This document shows positions 11,001 through 18,060 of a DNA stretch of 29,034 nucleotides, in pieces (position 1 is the first letter of the stretch; each line of letters opens with the position of its first letter). Position numbers and translations under genes: made by a program. Source of the DNA: Hypsibius dujardini. Lineage: Eukaryota; Tardigrada; Eutardigrada; Parachela; Hypsibiidae. The notes under the pieces are model-generated. The model did not search any database. It had not been told where the DNA came from and worked only from the letters and a program-made list of their open reading frames with translations. The stretch is from contig LRSR01001432.1 of the NCBI GenBank assembly GCA_001579985.1, positions 1 through 29,034 on the forward strand, read 5' to 3'.

Positions 11001-13482
11001 TCTGGTTTCGATTTCCACACGGAAGCGTTGGACTTTGCAGAATACCTTCATGCCCGACAGCCATCGGTCGAGCTTCCACTTGCTCCACCGAAATCCGTTG
11101 CACAAGTCGAACCAGCTTCAGCTTCTATGAATCTGCCGCTCGCTCCGTTAGGAGGGTCGCCATCTGCGCCTTTTCCTGGAATTCATTATACCAACGACTC
11201 TATTTCCCGCACCCATGGCCATGACGCGGATTACGACGAAGCCCTTCCAGTCCGTCCGGTAAGCACGCCTCCATCGTCTCCGCCGGTAATCCAGACGGTG
11301 CTTCCGCCAGCGCAACCGGTTGTAGCACCTCCTTCTCCTCCTCTTCCTCGGCTGCGACACACAAACATCACCGCTGGAGACCGAGACCATTATCTCAGCG
11401 AAGACTATTCCGAGATGCAGTATCCGCCGCCGGTAGCAAACAATCTTGCTTCTGTGACTCAACAGGAACCGTCTCCCACCACACCTGCTCCACCGCATGA
11501 AATAGCACAAGGGATCAACAATTACAATGACAGGATCCCAATCGCCGCAACAACTTATCCTTTCATTCCAGTGACTTACCCTCCACCGACGCCGGTTGTC
11601 TACGTCCAAAGCCAACCAGGTCTGTCAATGTTCATAAATTTATTTTTAAATTTGAAATAGTTGAGCTGTGGCTTTGCATAAATCCCTCATTTGTGGTGCA
11701 AAATTACTCAGATGATCTTGGCTAGGCTGTCAAAGTTGAGACATTGTTTATAGTGTGCGGGAATTTAAAGGCTGCTTGGGGAGTTTTGGCAAGCAATTTT
11801 AAATTTCATACTTAATTACCCTTCAGAAGAATGACTTGAAAATGCGACCGTAGGTGCACGAAGAATCGAAATACGTCCAGCAGCTGTCGAGATGTCCGTC
11901 GCTCCGAGTCGAGGTTACCGTTGGCGAAAGCCACCCACAACTCCTTCCAAAGCAGATGAAGGTCTTCACGGTCCACTGAGTCCGCCCGTCACTGCACCGG
12001 TACCGGAATGGATTAACCGGTTTGGTCAACGTGTTCCCGCACCGATTCAACCTAAGCAAGAACCAGCACAATCACTCCCTACGCCTCCTGCCTTGTCCAG
12101 CCCACAGCAGAAGCCTCCGACTCGCAGGAACCGATTCGGACAGAAAATCAAAGTCTCACTTCCGGAAGCAGCTCCTAGCCTGCCGTCGTTTGGTCTCGCA
12201 CCTCCTCAGCTGCCCTCGGATCCTTCCCAGCAGAACACCTTGATGGGATACCAGTTGAAATTCACCGGGGATTTGGGTCAACCGCGTCGAAACCGTTTCG
12301 GACAGACCGTGCGACCGTCTAGTCCAAACGATCTACACCTACTAAGGTTTTGCGTAGTTCATGAGTTAGTTCTTGTAGAAGAACAAGACTCGCCCTTAAC
12401 AGGATAAAATTCAGATATGGAACGTACTCGCGTCCAAGCTATATTTGTGACTGTTCCTTCTTTTCTTTCAGACGGGATGCTGGGACGAAGCAAGGCTGGA
12501 TTCCCATGACCGCCCCGGAACCTCCGAGCTCCGTTCCACAGCTGGACCGCCGACAGCCAACCGTTAATAGTCCACCTGCTGGGATCACTTACGGTCATGT
12601 GCCCTATCCGATTGCTCAGACTGATAAGACTCCTCCGTCACCACGCAATGAGAAATGGAACCACAATGAATACTATTCCGGGCAGCCTGAGCCTCCAGCA
12701 GCACAAACCGTACCGCCTTCCTTGACCGATCCAGTAACGGAAGCTCCAACTGGCTCTCTCATCTCCAGTCTACTTGTCAACAAGACCTGGTCAGGTAGGA
12801 GTGCGAAGGAAGGAAGGATGGACGGCCTAATCCCTCCCCACATTATTATATGGACATTTTTGCCATGAAGATATCGGTGTCTGTGATTGTTTCAGAAACT
12901 GCCAGTCCAATCGTCCATAACATTTGCCAACCGGGCGTCGTGTTGGAGGACCGAACCATCACCGAGTTTGTCGACTGTGAGGAGTCGGACATTAGCGAAC
13001 TGGTCATCACCATCACACCTAAAAACGGCAGCGGTTCATTTCACTACGAAATCGTCCCAGAAGGCGACACGTAAGTGATACACAATTCCCTTCAACACCA
13101 AATATCTGCTTCTTTTACGACCGAGAATAAAGGAACAGTAATTATAACAAAATTGCGACACATCTTTTTCTCAGATACACAGTACATAAATACTGTCTCG
13201 TTTATTATATCCATCCTTTTTGATTTCAGTCCTGATGCCGGCAAGTTTTCCATCGACGAGTCCAACGGTGAGATCTACGCCAGCGCCACTTTTTCATCCA
13301 AGGTCGACAGCTGGGACGCGGACTCACTCGGACCGGATTTGGTATACGAGGTGAAAGTTCGAGTGTCGGACGAGCTGTGTGACCAGTCGGACGAGGCCTT
13401 CATGTCTATTGCATTCCGGTGCAAGGACAGGAGCAGTCCGACAGAAGCACTTGCAGTAAAAAGGCCTATTTCGCGCCGATAA
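4955..13482 (+). CDS. Secreted modular repeat protein with signal peptide, acidic DYxE repeats and C-terminal cadherin-like domain (20 exons)
   Basis: No known name recognised. Exons: 4955-5012, 5362-5479, 5562-5700, 5985-6120, 6211-6438, 6504-6728, 6885-7094, 7164-7238, 7476-8018, 8084-8368, 8926-9021, 9104-9271, 9595-9741, 9856-10023, 10125-10478, 10540-11619, 11854-12316, 12472-12794, 12896-13070, 13230-13482. Every junction is GT-AG, phases agree throughout, and the sum is 5,244 nt (1,747 residues plus TAA). The start is two tandem Met codons with A at -3, giving a hydrophobic signal peptide (residues 1 to about 20). Residues about 20-150 contain four Cys. Residues about 151-1605 have no Cys and carry acidic repeat motifs in symmetric phase 1 exons. 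Residues about 1606-1747 contain four Cys and a cadherin-like fold. With no transmembrane segment before the stop, the product is probably secreted. The donors of exons 17 (CC|GTCTAG) and 3 (GG|GTTCGT) are weak and frame-driven. An extracellular-matrix or glycoprotein role is inferred. Confidence 0.82.
5362..6120 (+). other. Four-Cys N-terminal domain of gene 2 (exons 2-4)
   Basis: Exons 2-4 encode about 131 residues with cysteines in DHACLP, FVCEV, IFCRHH and QTCYV, and mainly beta-type hydrophobic alternation (GGTVLVPVG, NLLIFSA). Intron phases are 2, then 0, then 1. The four Cys could form two disulfides. I do not recognise the fold. Its order relative to Pro-rich repeats parallels gene 1. 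Confidence 0.5.
6211..7238 (+). repeat. Tandemly duplicated coding exons 5-8 of gene 2
   Basis: Exons 5 (6211-6438), 6 (6504-6728), 7 (6885-7094) and 8 (7164-7238) are all phase 1-1. Exons 6, 7 and 8 open with nearly the same residues: GAKKIQI, GAKKIEI and GAKEIEI. Exons 5-7 share the order YRGPS-type segment, then D-x-x-D-N-x-E-[V/M]-P-[T/V]-QT, then V(T/D)R-L-L-L-D or DRYLQLxLLD, then a Pro-Gly splice junction. Exon 6 and 7 tails are closest (DRYLQLELLDLGE against DRYLQLDLLDVGE). Exon 8 keeps only the head of the module. This is clear exon duplication with divergence. Confidence 0.85.
7476..11619 (+). other. Acidic-tyrosine repeat region of gene 2 (exons 9-16)
   Basis: Each segment is Pro-rich linker plus a short acidic core, D-[Y/F]-x-E. 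Copies seen: EYDEV and EDYAE (exon 9), EDYAD (10), DYEEV (11), DFSEV (12), DYEEI (13), EDYTEI, EDYSEV, LDFAEY, DYDEA and EDYSEM (16). Several copies are preceded by a [I/L]-[R/H]-[Y/H]-[S/T]-N-x-[S/T] segment holding an N-glycosylation sequon. Exons 9-16 are all phase 1-1, so each could be skipped without frameshift. Exon 15 (10125-10478) has an acidic DDEAD run without the Tyr. No cysteine is found anywhere here. Confidence 0.75.
11854..12316 (+). other. Exon 17 of gene 2 with three NRFGQ repeats
   Basis: The exon opens with GARRIEIRP, echoing the GAKKIEI heads of exons 6-8, so its 5' end probably derives from the same module. It then carries INRFGQRV, RRNRFGQKI and RRNRFGQTV at roughly 50-60 residue intervals, separated by Pro-rich linkers. 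The exon end at 12316 (phase 2) is inferred because it alone joins in frame to the strong acceptor TTTCTTTCAG at 12471. Unspliced, the frame runs on to a stop at 12407. Confidence 0.65.
12896..13482 (+). other. Cadherin-like C-terminal domain of gene 2 (exons 19-20)
   Basis: The last two exons read out a segment with cadherin-repeat hallmarks: FHYEI, then KFSIDESNGEIY (like the cadherin F-x-ID-x-x-x-G-x-I element), then VYEVKVRVSDE (like the closing strand with its acidic turn). The classical LDRE/LDYE element is not obvious, so calcium binding may be reduced. Four cysteines (NICQP, VDCEE, ELCDQ, FRCKD) are the only ones after residue 150. The chain ends 83 residues after the last splice site with no membrane anchor. 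Confidence 0.5.
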
Positions 13483-13842
13483 CCGCTCCACATGACCCAG
13501 CCTATCTATCTATATATGTATTGTCTGTGGTTTATGTGTCCCACACCTTACAATTATATTAATCGTTTTGCTATATGGCAGCTCACGCCAATCGAGATGA
13601 ATGTTACAGTATACATGCGCAGCCATTGAATGTGGATAAATAATCAACTTCCCCAGAGTGAATTCTCTCTTTGAACTGTCTGGAAATAATTCCCAACCAG
13701 ACGGAAGCTTGGGTAGTGGAAAGTAACGCCGACTCATATATCTTTTGGAGAGGTTACTTGGCAACACAATCTCTTTGGTCCGGGCATTCTTTTTCGTTTA
13801 ATTGTTAAACGACACTATTTATTATTCCAAAAGTCTGTCTGC
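13483..13842. other. Convergent 3' spacer between gene 2 and the receptor gene
   Basis: 360 bases separate the stop codons of two convergent genes. No canonical plus-strand AATAAA is visible for gene 2; the closest is an ATAAATAAT stretch near 13633. The receptor gene has a clear signal on the minus strand. The 3' UTRs probably abut or overlap. A CTATCTATCTATATATG microsatellite fragment lies at 13502-13519. Confidence 0.6.
13818..13823 (-). promoter_or_regulatory. Poly(A) signal of the muscarinic receptor gene
   Basis: Minus-strand AATAAA begins about 20 bases after the receptor stop codon (TGA at 13845-13843), giving a very short predicted 3' UTR. Confidence 0.55.
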
Positions 13843-16800
13843 TCATGAGTAGGCATCGTTCTTGGTCACACGAGCTTTCCTACAACAAAGAATTCTGATG
13901 TAGGTCTTGCGAAAATTGGCGTTACACAAGGCGTAGCAGATCGGATTGACGGTGCTGTTCAAGTAACACAAATAATAGCTGAAATTGAACAATGCATCCG
14001 GAATCAAACCGGCGTAGAATGAGTTGATGAGCACGAAGACGCTGTACTGCAAGACAAAGACAAACAAACCGCATGTCAGACGATGGTATAGATCAATCAA
14101 CAAGGTCGATTTACTTACCGGGGTCCACGTTATGATAAAGGCAAATAGAATTGCTGACAGAGTTTTTGCCGCCTTCTTGTCCTGTTTCTTCTCCACGCGT
14201 CGCTTTTTGTATAAGTTGTGACTGTTCTTGTTCTTCTGGTTCGACTTGTTCGAGTTCTGAGCCTGCTGGAGAGTCATGTTCAGCACCGAGTTGGGTTGGC
14301 TGAGGCGAGGACGTCGGTCGGCAGGCGAACCCGTGGACACGCCACTACTGGACACCCTTGAGCGAGTAGGCACGCTGAAGGCCCGCTCCTCTTCATCCAG
14401 ACAGATGTCCTCATAAATCCTGAATATTTCAGACAATTCAATCATCAGAACAACAGGCACTTTCTTTCAGTCTATCTGTTTGTGTGACCGTCAGCGTATC
14501 TTCCGTTTGTCTGTCTCTTGTTTATGGTTTTTGCTTGTATAGTCTGCTGTTTAAGAACCCACTCTTCGATTCGAGGAACGCTGGCTGATGAGGGCAGATG
14601 AGGCGATTGGCGGGGAAAGGTAATTAAGATAGTGTAGGTTTCCGAATCATCATTGGGATCGGTGATAACAGGAGACTGGTCACGGGGGTTGTGTGAGCAA
14701 GAATTCGAAAGGAGCGGAACGAGAGCGCCGTTTTTCATTGCAGGGCTACCACTTCCGGCCAGCTGGGCTTTATCCGACCCTCTGGCACGGTTATTGCTTC
14801 CGACCGTTAAGCCTGTGCTACGATTACTATTGCTATTGTCCGACAAAAGGATCACTGCATTCGGTGCTTGCTGCTCTCCCACGTCGTCGGTGCTGTCATC
14901 GACATCCTCAACGTACTCCACCGGGTCTCTGTCAATCTTGCAGTATGTACAGAACAAAAGTCGCCGCCATAACGGAACGAAGGGTCGCTCCTCCGGTGGC
15001 GGTCTTCCCTCGTAGCCCGGTGGAATAATCAGGCTGGAGGACTTTCGCAACGATGGAGATATAGGTGAGAGTGTGGGGAGCCCGGTCTGGTGAGCCGGGT
15101 CGTCGGAACTGGAGGTAGATTTTTGACTTATTAATTGGGGCGCGCGACGATCGCGACGATCCGCCGTAAGATGCTCCAAATCCCGTTGACGCCTCTCCGT
15201 TTCCCGGAAAATTTTCACATACAGAATTGTCATCACTGTTAAAAAAATGAAGTTGTATTACGTCTAATAATTGAGAAGGCAGACAGAGAGTCTTCCAAAC
15301 CGAAACGAATACATAGCGGACGGATGGGCGCTATTACAGATCAAGATCATCCTCAGATAAACGGCTGGACGGAGCACCAGCAAGTACATTGGCAGACCGA
15401 CCGATAAAATGACGAATGAAAGGTCATACCGACGGATGGACGGATATGCGCATGATCAGACGACCAGATGCGAGTCGAGGACGGATAAGACGTCGGACAG
15501 AGAGACTGGCAAGCAAGAAGTGAAAAACGAACGGATAGAGTAACAAGGAAACAGACGGACGAACAATAAGATATATGAAGAGACGGAAGGTACAGGACAT
15601 GGACGGAAATGCATCTAGGCGTTTTAAGAACGATCAAGGACGGACAAAGAACTACTCAGATTGACGGAATCAATGATGGAAAAATCGATTGAGGATCATA
15701 CCGGTGACTGGAAGGTAAAAGGCAGCAATGATAGTTCCCACTGTGATGTAGGGATTGGTTTCCAAAAATTGAACATAACACCGGTTTTCTTCCACCTTGC
15801 GCTCCCCTGCAAATCAAGGCCCGCTTATAAAGGAATTGAGGCGTCAAAGAGTGAGATATGGCATGCCTTCAATGTAGGGCCAGGCAAAGATCCAAGGCGG
15901 CCACAAGAGCAGGGAGATGACCCAGGCTGCGACAATCATCCAGATAGCACGCCTCCGAGTTCGTCGCGCTCTGTAGGTCAAGGGTCGCGTAATGGATAAA
16001 TACCGGTCGAAACTGATGATGAGCAAATTCAGCACGGATGCGTTGGAAACGAGGTAATCCACGGCGAGCCAAGTGTCGCAGATGATGGCCTAAATACCAT
16101 TCAACACCTTTGGCATGCAATCAAAAGTCTGTCTAGTTCAGAGTGACCATGTCATTGAGTTACTCGCGTTTAATTACACTGTGGACAAAAATGTTTGAAT
16201 ATAATAGTAATTTATACTGTAGTTTTAACCCTTTAAAACTAAGTTCACAATAATTGTTTTAAGCTGGTTCCAGTAGAAAGGCATATGAGTGGGACTTGAG
16301 TATCCTATATACTCTAGGCCAATTGCAGTATCATTCGTACGCACAATCATTTCCCACCTCCCTGAACGTACTAGTACATTAACAGCAACTCCTAAATTGC
16401 ACTGTATTTTACATTTTAATTTATTTTAATATCATTTATGCGTGCTTACAGGAAATATGTTAAAGGAAGTCAGTGGAAGAAGCAAGCTATCTTCATCTTG
16501 CACCTTGGTTAGAGGACTGAAAATGAGTCTCACCAAACGGATCACCAAACGGATGAACCTAATTCCGGATGAACATTTCATTCAAAAACTTCAGTAAGAT
16601 TTTTGATAAAAAACTGCACTGGTCAAGCAGTTATTACATACATATGATGGTGGGAAGTCGGCAAGTATATTTATATTTACCCCGAGTGGCCAGATTCCGT
16701 AGAGCGCATATAGCGTAAACAACGGCATAGATACACATCCAATAAGAAGATCAGCCAAGGCAAGAGAGAGCAAAAAATAGTTGGTAATGGTGCGTAGTTG

Positions 16801-16995
16801 TTTGTCGACTTTAAAGGATATCATCACCAAGACATTTCCTCCGGTGGTGAGAATGGCCAAAAAGGTAGCCACCAGACCGAAAAAGGCGGTCGGCGTTGGA
16901 GCAAACGGCGTCACATGAACCGCCGTCGTGTTCCCTGTTAAGGTGGCAACGGTGGTGGTGGCCGTGGTCAAGTACCCTCCCGGTGGCAAATCCAT
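13843..16995 (-). CDS. mAChR: Muscarinic acetylcholine receptor (class A GPCR), 6 exons, 606 residues
   Basis: A G-protein-coupled receptor for acetylcholine in the plasma membrane. Exons (minus strand): 16995-16681, 16089-15867, 15806-15702, 15235-14563, 14419-14119, 14046-13843; they total 1,821 nt with matching phases. An in-frame stop lies upstream of the Met at 16995. The N-terminus has a sequon (N22). TM2 contains [11 protein letters not shown]3 has Cys109, Asp116 (ligand-binding DYLVSNAS) and DRY at 133-135. TM4 ends LLLWPPW. ECL2 carries Cys189, TM5 reads [13 protein letters not shown]6 FIITWTPY and TM7 [17 protein letters not shown]. Together these are diagnostic of muscarinic receptors. 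The third intracellular loop (about residues 222-518) is long and charged, as usual in this family. Oddities: intron 2 has a GC donor, and residue 541 after TWTPY is Ser where Asn is usual. The exon 4/5 join is inferred from phase. A-type or B-type arthropod receptor is not resolved. Confidence 0.93.
15300..15660. repeat. Degenerate GACGGA/ACGGATGG repeat in receptor intron 3
   Basis: The 466-nt intron (15701-15236) is rich in GACGGA, ACGGATGG, GACAGA and ACGGACGA units on the plus strand, that is, TCCGTC/CTGTC-type units on the transcribed strand. It reads as an old tetra/hexanucleotide expansion that has mutated. No coding exon is seen inside. Confidence 0.65.
15807..15866 (-). other. GC-AG intron (60 nt) in the receptor gene
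   Basis: Exon 2 ends GAAG and the intron starts GCATGC; it ends TTGCAG. The join gives [18 protein letters not shown], exactly the expected ECL2 sequence with its conserved Cys. No GT dinucleotide occurs anywhere in the intron or in the last 30 bases of the exon on the coding strand, so a GT donor is impossible without losing frame or conserved residues. Confidence 0.85.
16090..16680 (-). other. Intron 1 of the receptor gene (591 nt)
   Basis: Donor GGG|GTAAAT and acceptor ATTTAG|GCC join WPLG to AIICD, the standard end-of-ECL1 sequence, in phase 0. The interior is AT-rich, with no exon or recognisable element. Confidence 0.8.
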
Positions 16996-17720
16996 CGCGA
17001 CGGCGACCTGACTCAGTGGAGGTTACACTGCAATTTGCCAAAATTGAGGAAGACTGGCAATATTTTTTCAGGACATGATTGTGCGAGAAGGAGGAAGAGG
17101 ATGATAATAAAAAAGCCTGCTGTCGGTGATGATTCTGATGATGATGATGATTATTATTATGTGGGGTGTAGAGCGGAGGCCTGGAACATGGGAGAAATTC
17201 CAACCGAGCCATCCTCATCATTTCCTAAGGCCCAAAATAATAATCTCCTCCGCGACTTGCTTGTCCGTGTCGTCGTAGTCTTGATCGTCGTCGCCTTGGT
17301 CGTCCGGCCAACGGGATGGAAACAAGCGGCCATTTACATCGTTCTCACTCCTCCGATTATTAGCGGCAGTAGAAGGCGCAGAATTCCGGCCAACAGGCGG
17401 ACTAATTAATGATGGATGACAATCTGCAAATAGACATGGCAGCAATTTTACTCATCAATTTACACTGTCTGTGTAGTCAGTACGTAGCACTCTGATTTTT
17501 TACACTCCTCTCTGCTCGTTTCACTGCAAATTGAAAACTTACATTACCGTTTAACCCGCCAACCCATATTTCATGGTAGACATAAGGAGAACTATTGTTT
17601 CTGTGATTTTTGGTGTGTCAGTCCGGAGACATGCAGCTGTCGCACTGAGATATCTATTTCTTCAAATTGATGAACTTTGCAATGTCAAATGCCCTTCACA
17701 ATGTAATGGATCGTATATCT
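16996..17720 (-). other. Upstream region / probable 5' UTR of the receptor gene
   Basis: No conserved coding sequence. A short ATG/ATT trinucleotide run occupies about 17134-17160 on the plus strand. Several small overlapping ORFs exist on both strands without splice or composition support. No TATA box is convincingly placed, and further 5' UTR exons may lie upstream. Confidence 0.45.
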
Positions 17721-17848
17721 AGGTGTCTGCCTATCTGCCTGACTGCTTGTCTGTCTGCCTTTATGTTAGTGTACCGTATATGCGTGTATGCATGAGTGTG
17801 CGTGTTTGTCTGACTATCTGTCTATCTGTCTATCTGTCTATCTGTCTA

Positions 17849-17883
<35 letters not shown>

Positions 17884-18050
17884 GCCTTTATGTTAGTGTA
17901 CCGTGTATGTGTGTATGCATGAGTGTGTGCGTGTTTGTCTGACTATCTGTCTATGTGTCTATCTGTCTGTCTGCCTGCCTGTCTGCCTGCCTGTCTGCCT
18001 GTCCGTCTATCAGCCTGCCTGCCCATCGGTCCCTCTGTCTGTCTCTATGC
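17720..18050. repeat. CTGT/CTAT microsatellite with duplicated flank
   Basis: A long, partly pure run of TCTA and TCTG units occupies about 17810-17885. The preceding 70-odd bases, beginning CTTTATGTTAGTGTACC at about 17759, recur at about 17886 with few differences, an offset of roughly 127 bases, followed by another CTGT/CTGC-rich run to about 18040. A plus-strand ORF here (17923-18255) is a by-product of the repeat. Confidence 0.85.
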
Positions 18051-18060
18051 GCATGAGTAT

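Noticed and set aside
11148-11615. 155-codon minus-strand ORF opposite gene 2 exon 16
   Set aside because: Shadow of the Pro-rich coding exon, with low-complexity Arg-rich translation.
11854-12316. RFamide neuropeptide precursor interpretation of NRFGQ
   Set aside because: Amidation needs Gly followed by a basic cleavage site; here Gly is followed by Gln in all three copies.
1-13482. One single gene covering both plus-strand regions
   Set aside because: Gene 1 ends in a TGA at 3841-3843 with no usable donor seen, and gene 2 has its own signal-peptide exon at 4955.
14653-15028. Plus-strand ORFs of 111-120 codons opposite the receptor
   Set aside because: Antisense to exon 4 of the receptor gene, which has clear family identity and splice structure.
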